Origin: Candidatus Aciduliprofundum sp. JdFR-45
GTDB lineage: Archaea > Thermoplasmatota > Thermoplasmata > Thermoplasmatales > JdFR-45
Direction: 5' to 3'
NCBI GenBank assembly: GCA_002011395.1
Contig: MTNG01000050.1
Location: 1 to 12,130, forward strand
DNA: 12,130 nt
Shown: positions 1-6,679 of the stretch, one piece after another
Position numbering within the stretch: position 1 is the stretch's first letter
Layout: every line of letters begins with the position of its first letter
Position numbers and translations under genes: made by a program
Notes under the pieces: generated by a model
What the model was told of the DNA's origin: nothing
The model's input: only the letters and a program-made list of their open reading frames with translations
Database searches by the model: none

Positions 1-1775
1 CCTTCTTTGTCCTCCGAGAGCACCACGTCCTCCAGGTTCGCGGCGGGGATGATCACCTTCCGCAGGCCCGCCTCTATGGCCGCCTCCACCTTGGCGGTCA
101 CGCCGCCCACGGGGAGCACGTGTCCTCTGATGCTCAGCGAGCCCGTCATGGCCACGCTCTGATCCACGGGTATCTCCTCCATGGCGGATATCACCGCGGT
201 TGCTATGGAGATGCTGGCCGAATCGCCCTCAACGCCCTCGTAGGTCCCGACGAACTGTATGTGCACGTCCTGCGTCGTCAGGTCTATGCCCTTCAGCCGC
301 TTGATTATGGCCGAGACGTTTTCAACCGCCTCCCTCGCTATATCACCGAGTTTGCCCGTCGCGATGACGCGCCCCTGCTCCCTGCTCTGCGAGGGCGTGA
401 CAGCCGCCATTATGGGCATGACTATGCCGGAGTACTCCGCCATCCCGCTCCCGGCGGAGTATACGGCGAGACCATTCACCACGCCGACTGAGTAGCCACG
501 TGTGCGTATCGTCTGGTACTCCTTCTTCTCCTCTATGTACCTGTCCACGACCTGCTGCTCCAGCGGGCGAGCGAGAGCCCTTGCCTTGATCACGTGGTCC
601 CTCCTCACGATTTTGCTGCCCTCCTCCCTGGCGAGGTCGCCCGCAGCCCTTATCAGCCCGCCGAGTTCGCGGAGGCGGAGCGTCAACTTGCCCTTCCTCC
701 CGGCGCGCCTCTGCGCCTCCTTTATGATCTCCGCCACCGCGTACTTATCAAAGTGGGGTATCTTCCCGTCCTTCACAACCTCCTGCGCGACGAACCGTAT
801 GAGTTTTCTTCTATTCTCCTCCGTGTCGGGCATGGTGGAGTTCATGTACACCTCGTAGCCGTAGCCGCGTATCCTGGAGCGGAGGGCCGGGTGCATCCCC
901 TGCAAACTGTCCAGGTTGCCCGCAGCGACGAGTACAAAATCGCACGGCACCGGCTCCGTCTGCACGGTGGCGCCGGAGCTCTGGGGGTTGCGGCCCGTTA
1001 TGGGGAACCTCTTCTCCTGCATCGCTGTTAGCAGATGCTGCTGGCTCTCCAGCTGCAGGGTGTTTATCTCGTCTATGAACAGAACGCCCTTGTGCGCGCG
1101 GTGTATCGCCCCCGCCTCCACGCGGAGGTGGGCCGGCGTTTCAAGCCCGCCCGACTGGTATGGGTCGTGGCGCACATCGCCGAGGAGCGCGCCGGAGTGC
1201 GCGCCCGTGGCGTCCACGAACGGCGGCTTTTCGCCGGCCTTATGCGACACGAGAAGCTTCGGCACTATGGTCTTCTCCTCCTTGTGCGCCGCCGCGAAGA
1301 CGAAAGCGTAGAGGAAAAGGGCCATAAGGAATCCGAGCGGAAAGAAGGCGAGGTTTCCAGTCATGAGGTAGGCGACCACCGATGCCAGCAATATCATGTA
1401 GGGGATTATCACGAAGGGCTTCTTCGCCTCCTTCGCCTTTCGCGCCGCCATCTCCCGGTAATCCTTTATTATGCGTTTCCCTTGCCCAGCGGGAACCGTC
1501 TTCACCTTCGGCTTGTTCGGGTCCTCCTCGTTGTGGAAGACCAGTATGTCCTCCAGTTCTTCCTTTGGGAGAAAATCCACCATCGCCTGGGCGAGCATGG
1601 ACTTGCCCGTCCCCGGGTCGCCTATGAGGATGACATGCCTCTTCTGCATGGCGGCCTTCTTCACGATCTCCACCGCATGATCCTGTCCGATAACCTGGTC
1701 TATAAGGCGCGGGGGGACCCTTATGCTCGCCGTCGTGTCAAAGCCCTGCCTCTCTATCCATGCATCAACGTCCAT
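1..1775 (-). CDS. lonB: Archaeal LonB membrane-anchored ATP-dependent protease (C-terminus cut by window edge)
   Basis: Membrane-bound AAA+ serine protease that degrades misfolded and regulatory proteins at the inner face of the archaeal membrane. 591 codons are visible and the reading frame is still open at base 1. Walker A GDPGTGKS is at residues 52-59. Two hydrophobic helices at about 120-140 and 141-163 are inserted in the AAA domain, which is the hallmark of LonB as opposed to soluble LonA. Walker B (VLFIDEIN) is at 231-238. The protease domain holds the catalytic serine in EGDSAS (Ser519) and the partner lysine in VTAKVEAA (Lys562), so the dyad is intact. LonB proteins usually run to roughly 620-700 residues, so only the last part is missing. 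The ATG at 1775 gives the expected short N-terminus before the AAA domain, is preceded by AGGA and lies about 29 bases below a TATA-like box. No closely linked partner gene is evident. Confidence 0.96.
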   Translation of the reverse strand, partial: MDVDAWIERQGFDTTASIRVPPRLIDQVIGQDHAVEIVKKAAMQKRHVILIGDPGTGKSMLAQAMVDFLPKEELEDILVFHNEEDPNKPKVKTVPAGQGKRIIKDYREMAARKAKEAKKPFVIIPYMILLASVVAYLMTGNLAFFPLGFLMALFLYAFVFAAAHKEEKTIVPKLLVSHKAGEKPPFVDATGAHSGALLGDVRHDPYQSGGLETPAHLRVEAGAIHRAHKGVLFIDEINTLQLESQQHLLTAMQEKRFPITGRNPQSSGATVQTEPVPCDFVLVAAGNLDSLQGMHPALRSRIRGYGYEVYMNSTMPDTEENRRKLIRFVAQEVVKDGKIPHFDKYAVAEIIKEAQRRAGRKGKLTLRLRELGGLIRAAGDLAREEGSKIVRRDHVIKARALARPLEQQVVDRYIEEKKEYQTIRTRGYSVGVVNGLAVYSAGSGMAEYSGIVMPIMAAVTPSQSREQGRVIATGKLGDIAREAVENVSAIIKRLKGIDLTTQDVHIQFVGTYEGVEGDSASISIATAVISAMEEIPVDQSVAMTGSLSIRGHVLPVGGVTAKVEAAIEAGLRKVIIPAANLEDVVLSEDKE

Positions 1776-1799
1776 TCCTAAAACGGTTAAGGGTCTGGG

Positions 1800-1810
1800 G
1801 TAAATAAAAT
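1800..1810 (-). promoter_or_regulatory. TATA-like box for lonB
   Basis: On the minus strand this reads as an A/T-rich box (ATTTTATTTAC) centred about 29 bases upstream of the lonB ATG. That would put transcription start within a few bases of the start codon. It is the only such element in the 57-base gap between lonB and the upstream repeat-protein gene. The same T-rich stretch could also help end the repeat-protein transcript. Confidence 0.5.
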
Positions 1811-1832
1811 TTGGGGAGGGGAGAGAAACTGA

Positions 1833-4115
1833 TCACTCATCCGTCCCTGTTTTCACAACGTCCCATGAGTCCTCGTAGTCCCATATGCCGTCAAGGTCGT
1901 AGTCGGCCATTTCCATCACGTGAGCCCTGAGTTCGTAGTAGTCCCTGAGACCGTCGTCATCGTCATCCCAGAACTGATAGACACCGCGGGCGGTTCTGTT
2001 GTACAGACCCGTCTCGTTGACGAACTGCCTGTGCTTCACACCCCACACGTGGACGTACTCCGGGTTGCCGTCGGCGTCCCCATCAACCCTGTGCACCACG
2101 AAGGTCGTGAGGTTTTCAAACTCGTTGAAGCCAGCATCGTCCACGTTGGTGGCGTTGGCCAGCACGACGCGGAGACGTATCTCCGTTATGCCGGCGGTCG
2201 GGTCGGAGCAGTTGCAGTTTATCGCCGTGCCATTGTCGTGCGTTATGTTCCTGTACAGGGCGAAGCCGTACAGCCGGTAAGACTGCTCCTCAAACACGCC
2301 GTTGCTGTTGTTGTCGTACCTGAAGGCGTTCTTGGCCACGCCCCTCTCAAACTCGTATATGCCATCCTCGTCCATGTCCCAGCGCTCCCTGTAGAACGTC
2401 CGCGAGGTTATGTTCTCCGGGTTGCCGTCGTCGTTCTCATCCACGTAAATCCACGCGGTGAAGAACACACCTGCGTGCTCCACCACGTCGTTCTCATTTC
2501 TGTCGGCGCGTATCCAGCCGCCAGCCATGAAGCGCCTGAACTCGGGGGTGCCGTCGCTGTCGTTGTCGTAGCGCTCATATCCGGCGCGCACCTTCCATAT
2601 GAACTCCGGGTGGTCGTCCTCGTTGTTGTCCGTGGCGTTTACGATGGCCATGTAGAACTTCTCCGATTCATTGTATCCGTCGTCGTTGTCGTCCCGCACC
2701 TCGTAAAACGCCACGCCCCTTATGCCGTTCTCCGGCCTGCCGTTCTCGTTGTGGTCCACGTAGGAAACGCCACGCAGACCCACCACGGCGTATTCGTGGT
2801 TCCCATCGCTGTTGTTATCGTAGTACACCGCGCCGGCGGCCATTCCGCGGACCTCTTCGTACATGCCGTTGTCGTTCTGGTCAACCTTTGAGTACCTCCA
2901 GTGGATGAAGCCCTCCTTCTCGGGGTTGCCATCGCTGTTTGAGTCCTTGAGCTGGTAGCCGGTCACGCTCACACCGAGGTATTCCAGGTTGGCATCGTCG
3001 TTCTCGTTGACCCTCGCACGCACGCCGAAGAACCCGAGCATGAACTCAGGGTTGCCGTCGGAGTTGTTGTCGTATCTGACCATACGCCCGAGCATTTCCA
3101 GGTGGAACTCGTACAGGCGGTTCTCGTTCTCGTCAACCGTCTGGTTGCCGATGGCGCCGACCTTCACGACCTCCTTCACACCGTCGTCGTTCTCATCTAT
3201 GAAGTAACCCCTTTCAACCTGCACCACGCGCCTCTCAAAATAGCCGTTCTCGTTCTCGTCCACGAGCATGGCGTACACGCGGACCCACTTTCTGAACTCG
3301 GGGGTGCCGTCGCTGTCGTTGTCGTAGGTCTCCTCCATGGAGTACCGCACCACGATGACCTCGTCAATCCCGTTGCGGTTCTCGTCCCTCGTCAGGTTGG
3401 CATAGGATGCGATGCGCAGGTACTCGGGGTTACCGTCGCCGTTCTCGTCAACCCTCTGCACGCGGTGGACAGTGGTCATGTTGAAGGTCGTCCCTATGAA
3501 CCCGTCCTCGCTGAAGTTCATGGACGGGTCCATCATGGCCATCACTCTGGAGTTCTCGCGTATCCACGCCATGTCCGGCCTGGGAAGGTTCATGGCCGCC
3601 ATGTGGACGTGCCTCGCAACGGATATCGCGCCGCCCCGGTTCTGAATTATGTATCTGATTTCATCGCCGTAGCCCGGGAAGAGGCGTTCTGTCATGGGCC
3701 CCGTCGTGAGGTCACGCGTATCGGTGAGCGACTCGTTGTCAACGACCTGCGGCGGGGCGTTGAGGGAGTCGTAATCGCCCTTCAGACCGGCGCTTCCCGT
3801 CTCCATGTCCACATATATAAATCCGCTTGCGGCGATCTCCTGGCTGTCGGGAACCCCATCTCCGTCCGTGTCAACCTCCGCGTTCACCTCGCTCTCGCTG
3901 GATTTGACGTCCATGTTCTCCGCAAAGTCCGCCTCCATGTCCCCGTCGCTGTCAAGGGACCGCATGGGATCCCCCACGTTCAGGGACGCACTTATAACAT
4001 CCGCGGGGTTCTCCCTCTCCATGGCCCTCTTTATGGCGACCAGCGCCACGAAGGCGCTTACCAGGAGGACCACGGCGATGAGAACCACCGCAACGGTTTT
4101 TCCCGCTCCGTTCAT
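1833..4115 (-). CDS. Membrane-anchored surface protein with 23 calcium-loop-like 21-residue repeats
   Basis: Unrecognised 760-residue acidic protein, predicted to be extracellular. Residues 6-28 form one hydrophobic helix after a short N-terminus with one Lys, and Lys29-Arg30 follow, so it is a signal anchor or uncleaved signal peptide. Residues 54-61 and 82-90 carry DxDxD motifs resembling thrombospondin type 3 loops. Residues 223-621 are 19 uninterrupted copies of an exactly 21-residue unit with consensus D-x-N-x-D-G-x-P-E-[FY] followed by 11 mostly beta-prone residues. Two more copies start at 657 and 678 and two at 717 and 738. Inserts at 622-656 (with the only close Cys pair, NCNC 633-636) and 699-716 separate these blocks. 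At least 20 N-x-S/T sequons suggest a glycoprotein. The loops resemble EF-hand-like calcium sites, but no family is identifiable by eye. Calcium-stabilised stalk, adhesin or S-layer-associated roles are inference. The ATG at 4115 is preceded by GAGGTGAT, a strong ribosome binding site. Confidence 0.93.
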   Translation of the reverse strand: MNGAGKTVAVVLIAVVLLVSAFVALVAIKRAMERENPADVISASLNVGDPMRSLDSDGDMEADFAENMDVKSSESEVNAEVDTDGDGVPDSQEIAASGFIYVDMETGSAGLKGDYDSLNAPPQVVDNESLTDTRDLTTGPMTERLFPGYGDEIRYIIQNRGGAISVARHVHMAAMNLPRPDMAWIRENSRVMAMMDPSMNFSEDGFIGTTFNMTTVHRVQRVDENGDGNPEYLRIASYANLTRDENRNGIDEVIVVRYSMEETYDNDSDGTPEFRKWVRVYAMLVDENENGYFERRVVQVERGYFIDENDDGVKEVVKVGAIGNQTVDENENRLYEFHLEMLGRMVRYDNNSDGNPEFMLGFFGVRARVNENDDANLEYLGVSVTGYQLKDSNSDGNPEKEGFIHWRYSKVDQNDNGMYEEVRGMAAGAVYYDNNSDGNHEYAVVGLRGVSYVDHNENGRPENGIRGVAFYEVRDDNDDGYNESEKFYMAIVNATDNNEDDHPEFIWKVRAGYERYDNDSDGTPEFRRFMAGGWIRADRNENDVVEHAGVFFTAWIYVDENDDGNPENITSRTFYRERWDMDEDGIYEFERGVAKNAFRYDNNSNGVFEEQSYRLYGFALYRNITHDNGTAINCNCSDPTAGITEIRLRVVLANATNVDDAGFNEFENLTTFVVHRVDGDADGNPEYVHVWGVKHRQFVNETGLYNRTARGVYQFWDDDDDGLRDYYELRAHVMEMADYDLDGIWDYEDSWDVVKTGTDE
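1842..1967 (-). repeat. Terminal pair of 21-residue repeat units
   Basis: The loops at residues 717 (DDDDDGLRDY) and 738 (DYDLDGIWDY) are again 21 residues apart. Both have D instead of E at loop position 9 and are the most acidic copies. They form the C-terminus, with no sorting motif or C-terminal membrane helix after them. Confidence 0.8.
2022..2147 (-). repeat. Two further 21-residue repeat units after a 35-residue insert
   Basis: The loops begin at residue 657 (degenerate, N-V-D-D-A-G then E at position 9) and residue 678 (DGDADGNPEY). The 21-residue step is kept between them. They are separated from the main array by an insert that contains two cysteines and several sequons. Confidence 0.8.
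2253..3449 (-). repeat. 19 tandem 63-base coding repeats (21-residue calcium-loop-like units)
   Basis: In the 760-residue protein, the first Asp (or Asn) of the loop falls at residues 223, 244, 265 and so on to 601 in exact steps of 21, with no insertion or deletion. Repeat 8 begins with Asn. Loop positions 1, 3, 5, 6 and 9 are D, N/D, D/N, G and E. At the DNA level the repeats are well diverged. The exception is a 36-base identity between 2536-2571 and 3292-3327, exactly 12 repeats (756 bases) apart. Confidence 0.95.
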
Positions 4116-4149
4116 ATCACCTCACCTCGCTTATTATTACCGCTGTAAG

Positions 4150-4160
4150 GTAGATAAACC
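4150..4160 (-). promoter_or_regulatory. Probable TATA box for the repeat-protein gene
   Basis: The minus strand reads GGTTTATCTAC, centred about 40 bases upstream of the ATG at 4115. A start about 25 bases downstream would leave a leader of roughly 14 bases that carries the GAGGTGAT ribosome binding site. A stronger TATATAAA-type box lies farther up at 4195-4206, so the choice of promoter is uncertain. Confidence 0.4.
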
Positions 4161-4180
4161 GGGCTGAAAAAGGGTTGCAG

Positions 4181-4186
4181 AAAAAA
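4181..4186 (-). terminator. Oligo-T terminator downstream of the cupin gene
   Basis: On the minus strand a run of six T lies about 20 bases after the cupin stop codon. A second run of five T is at 4167-4171. Oligo-U tracts without strong hairpins are the usual intrinsic terminators in archaea. Confidence 0.4.
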
Positions 4187-4206
4187 GTTCCCAAAGTTTT
4201 ATATAT

Positions 4207-4533
4207 TCACTCCATCACCGTGCTCACGCCCTCCCTCCAGGCGGTCACGACCACGGAGCGCACAGGGGCGCTGACCCTGTGCCTCCTGCCCCGGGGTATG
4301 ACGTAGGTATCGCCCCGGCGCAGGTGCACCTCCTCGCCCTCCACGTCCACGTGGACTTCGCCCTCCATGACGAGGAGCCACTGGTCCGCGTCGTGCGTGT
4401 GCTCGGGGTACTCGCCCTCGTAGAGGACGACCCTTATAACAGTGTCGTTGACGAGGGCAAGAGTCTCCCACTGCCACGGGCCCGATATCCTACCCGCAAC
4501 CTCAAACACATTCCGCACCCTCATGGAAACCAT
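4207..4533 (-). CDS. Small single-domain cupin protein
   Basis: A 108-residue RmlC-like cupin with unknown substrate. The first cupin motif is visible around G40-EYPEHTH (HxH at 45-47), then Gln51 where many cupins have the metal-binding Glu, and G58. The second motif is G74-DTYVIPRGRRH, with His85. Three histidines therefore remain as possible metal ligands while the Glu position is Gln. The frame stays open far upstream (to 4830), but that part overlaps cutA and has no cupin character. ATG codons at 4533 and 4524 are the plausible starts. A TATA-like box at 4547-4555 would favour a leaderless start at 4524. The gene is divergent from cutA, and its 3' end is followed by oligo-T tracts before the repeat-protein gene. 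Confidence 0.88.
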   Translation of the reverse strand: MVSMRVRNVFEVAGRISGPWQWETLALVNDTVIRVVLYEGEYPEHTHDADQWLLVMEGEVHVDVEGEEVHLRRGDTYVIPRGRRHRVSAPVRSVVVTAWREGVSTVME

Positions 4534-4546
4534 AACGCCCCCGGGG

Positions 4547-4555
4547 CATAAAGGG
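4547..4555 (-). promoter_or_regulatory. Candidate TATA box for the cupin gene
   Basis: The minus strand reads CCCTTTATG, centred about 26 bases from the in-frame ATG at 4524. A second A/T box at 4577-4586 (shared with cutA in the opposite direction) could serve the ATG at 4533 with a short leader. Confidence 0.3.
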
Positions 4556-4576
4556 TTTTCCACGGTAAAAACGCAA

Positions 4577-4586
4577 GATTTATTAC
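4577..4586 (+). promoter_or_regulatory. TATA box for cutA
   Basis: GATTTATTAC lies about 28 bases upstream of the cutA ATG, and no convincing ribosome binding site lies between them. This fits a leaderless mRNA. Confidence 0.5.
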
Positions 4587-4608
4587 TCAGAGATGCGGTG
4601 AACGCAAC

Positions 4609-4923
4609 ATGCTCCTCATATACTCCACCTTCCCGGACGAGGAATCGGCGGTCAGAGTGGCGAAAGGCGCGCTGGAGAGGCATCTGGTCGGCTGCGTCAA
4701 CATATTCAGGGTTCATAAGAGCATGTACTGGTGGGAGGGGAAGATAGCGGAGGACCAAGAATGGGGCGTGATATTCAAAACGCTGGAGGAGAGGGCGGAC
4801 GAACTCGAGCAGTATATAAGGGAAAACCACCCCTACACCACGCCCGCGATAATACGCGTTAGGGCCGCGGGTGTCAACCCCGACTACCTCTCCTGGCTGG
4901 AGGGGTGCACCCGGACATCGTAG
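4609..4923 (+). CDS. cutA: CutA1 divalent-ion tolerance protein
   Basis: A 104-residue member of the CutA1 family: small, very stable trimers with a ferredoxin-like fold that bind divalent metals such as copper. Their cellular role is still debated. Family signatures are visible: the strand CVNI at 29-32, the aromatic stretch YWWEGKI at 40-46, the acidic E-Q-Y-I-R-E-N region, and HPYTTPAI at 74-81. The length matches the family (about 100-110). The ATG at 4609 begins directly with the first beta strand (MLLIYSTFPDEESA), so no other start is needed. Its last 40 bases overlap the convergent mptE gene. Confidence 0.96.
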   Translation: MLLIYSTFPDEESAVRVAKGALERHLVGCVNIFRVHKSMYWWEGKIAEDQEWGVIFKTLEERADELEQYIRENHPYTTPAIIRVRAAGVNPDYLSWLEGCTRTS

Positions 4924-5528
4924 CCGAGCGCACGGAGGTCCCGGAGCAGAAGGCGCGCGTACATCAGTTTCAGCGCCTTCCGTGCCCTGCTTTTCCCCCT
5001 CTTGGGCAGAGGAAAGGAGAAATCAAAGCCGTAGATATCCACCCTAGCCGCGCCCAGCGCGGCCGCCATGAACGCGCATCTGTCGCCGTCTGTGAAGCCG
5101 CCGAAGAGATACACGTTCTCCCTCGGGTTACACTGACACGTCCCGAATCTCCTTCTGAAGGCGGGCACAAAGCGCCGCAGAGATGGAATGTTATCGCCGT
5201 GGGCGTGGATGCCTATGACCGCACCCCGCATCTCCGCCTCCTTCAGCGCGCGAAAATCACCGTCGAGATCCGTGAGCACAACATCGGGCCTGAGATGTCG
5301 CTTGGACGCGACCTCATCCGGGACCATGAGAACATCGGCGTCGGGTCCCCGGCCTAGCCACATTGGGCCGACGACGGCAACGCGCGCTCCGCGGAACATC
5401 TCCTCGAGGCAGTCAAACCGGACGTAATCCTCGCCCAGCAGGGAGGACAGCACGGCGGGGGCGAGGCGCTCACTCCGAGGGGAGAACCAGAACCTCCTCG
5501 ATATCTCCCTGTACCTCGCCTCCCACAT
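4884..5528 (-). CDS. mptE: Archaeal 6-hydroxymethyl-7,8-dihydropterin pyrophosphokinase (DUF115)
   Basis: Transfers pyrophosphate from ATP to 6-hydroxymethyl-7,8-dihydropterin in tetrahydromethanopterin/folate-type cofactor synthesis. It is the archaeal replacement for FolK. The 214-residue protein shows the DUF115 signature motifs in order: VVLTDLDGD (83-91), HAHGDN (108-113), GTCQC (129-133), GGFTDGDR (143-150) and GFDF (167-170). The ATG at 5528 is chosen because the family begins at about this point (MWEARYREI) and GAGGAT lies upstream at good distance. A TTG at 5549 would add seven residues. The start lies inside the preceding DUF373 gene (59-base overlap), so translation is probably coupled. 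The 3' end overlaps convergent cutA by 40 bases. Its presence implies a tetrahydropterin C1 carrier in this organism (inference). Confidence 0.93.
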   Translation of the reverse strand: MWEARYREISRRFWFSPRSERLAPAVLSSLLGEDYVRFDCLEEMFRGARVAVVGPMWLGRGPDADVLMVPDEVASKRHLRPDVVLTDLDGDFRALKEAEMRGAVIGIHAHGDNIPSLRRFVPAFRRRFGTCQCNPRENVYLFGGFTDGDRCAFMAAALGAARVDIYGFDFSFPLPKRGKSRARKALKLMYARLLLRDLRALGYDVRVHPSSQER

Positions 5529-6642
5529 CCTCAGTATCCTCTGTCTCAACGTCCTCTTCCTCCCTGACTATTCTCAGGAGCATGGCCGCCATCACCATGA
5601 AGCCGAGCCCCGAGAGAATCAGTATGAGTATGGGCAGCCCGGCGGCGGGGCTCTTGTAACCCAGCACGTACTGCAGGTAATCCACCGAGCCGTAGAACAC
5701 GATGCCGGCGGCCACAACGAAGAGCATGATTATCCAGAAGCCGCGCGAAAGTTCACCGCCATGGAGCCACACGTCAAAGACGCGCCCGGCCTCGCGCACG
5801 AGCACGGCGAAGAGCACCCACGGGATGAGCGCGCTCAGGAATATGAGGAATTGATGCAGCAACTCCACGCCGTACTTCATGGCGTCCACGGCCGTGAGGA
5901 GACCCACGAGGAGAAGAAGCGCCGCTATGCTCGTGGTGACGAAACTGATCTTGGCCTCAAGTATGTCCTCGCGTATCCTCCTGTAGAGAGATGCAACTGT
6001 GCGCCTCATCCTGTAGGCCTTCTCTATGGCATAGAGGCCTATGACCAGGAAGATTATGGATATGGCGAAGGTGCCGGCGCCCATGCTCTCCAGACCGCCG
6101 CCGAGGAGTATGGAGTAGAGGAACGTGGCGAGGGCGTAGGCGATGAATATCAACCCAAAGGGCGCCAGTATCTTGCGAGCGACCTTCTCCTCGCTCAGGG
6201 CCTTCAGGATGAGGTAATAGGTGCTCTCTATGTTCCTGCTCTGCCTCACGAATACGCGGCGCAGACCGCGCACCTTGGCGCGGGAGGTGATCATGGGCAT
6301 GACGTACTCGTCCTCCGCGCCGTCCGTCACCACTATCACGTCGTCCGGCCCCACCTCCTCCAGAACCCTCTCAAACTGCCTCACGAGTTTGTCATCCGCC
6401 CGGACATCTGCCTCCTCCGTCCCGGTGATGACCGCCACCTCGGCATCCTGCCCCCTCTTCTTGAGGTAATCGTAAGTGGAGACGGCGGCCAGAATGGAAT
6501 TCACGTCCGAATCCTCGGGGTCGGCCAGCCCCAGCGCTATGGCGGCGTTCATCACGGCCTCCCTGCCCACGACGGGCCCTCCGATGCCCGCCTTCCTCCC
6601 GAGGTCGTCGTCCCTGTCTATCGCGAGAACCAGCGTTTTCAT
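5470..6642 (-). CDS. DUF373 family membrane protein
   Basis: A 390-residue archaeal protein of unknown function that matches DUF373. A soluble N-terminal domain (about 1-150) contains the conserved opening LVLAIDRDDDLGRKAGI, a G-x-x-x-V-x-G-R-E-A segment and VIVVTDGAEDEYVMP (102-116), which look like acidic, possibly nucleotide- or metal-binding loops. Six hydrophobic segments follow at about 159-181, 187-207, 233-253, 261-283, 302-326 and 335-357. The C-terminus (360-390) is a very acidic tail. The ATG at 6642 directly precedes the conserved opening and has GGGGGAAG just upstream. The last 59 bases overlap the mptE start, so the two genes form one operon. No reaction is known for this family. 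Confidence 0.9.
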   Translation of the reverse strand: MKTLVLAIDRDDDLGRKAGIGGPVVGREAVMNAAIALGLADPEDSDVNSILAAVSTYDYLKKRGQDAEVAVITGTEEADVRADDKLVRQFERVLEEVGPDDVIVVTDGAEDEYVMPMITSRAKVRGLRRVFVRQSRNIESTYYLILKALSEEKVARKILAPFGLIFIAYALATFLYSILLGGGLESMGAGTFAISIIFLVIGLYAIEKAYRMRRTVASLYRRIREDILEAKISFVTTSIAALLLLVGLLTAVDAMKYGVELLHQFLIFLSALIPWVLFAVLVREAGRVFDVWLHGGELSRGFWIIMLFVVAAGIVFYGSVDYLQYVLGYKSPAAGLPILILILSGLGFMVMAAMLLRIVREEEDVETEDTEDVGGEVQGDIEEVLVLPSE

Positions 6643-6668
6643 CTTCCCCCATAGAGATTAAAAAGGTG

Positions 6669-6678
6669 GTTATTAAGG
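6669..6678 (-). promoter_or_regulatory. TATA-like box for the DUF373-mptE operon
   Basis: The minus strand reads CCTTAATAAC, about 31 bases upstream of the ATG at 6642. This leaves a very short leader that contains the G-rich ribosome binding site. The sequence is nearly symmetric, so it could also be read on the plus strand. Confidence 0.4.
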
Positions 6679-6679
6679 T

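Noticed and set aside
2253..3449. 63-base periodicity as a CRISPR array or satellite DNA
   Set aside because: The period is a coding one, with no conserved repeat at the DNA level alternating with unique spacers, and an open frame runs through it.
1920..4148. Long open frames on the plus strand across the repeat-protein gene (up to 348 codons)
   Set aside because: They are antisense shadows: their Val/His-rich repeats are the reverse complement of the Asp/Asn/Gly/Glu codons of the 21-residue units, and they lack a promoter or family features.
4534..4830. N-terminal extension of the cupin frame to 4830
   Set aside because: It is antisense to the well-supported cutA gene, crosses its promoter and has no cupin-like sequence.
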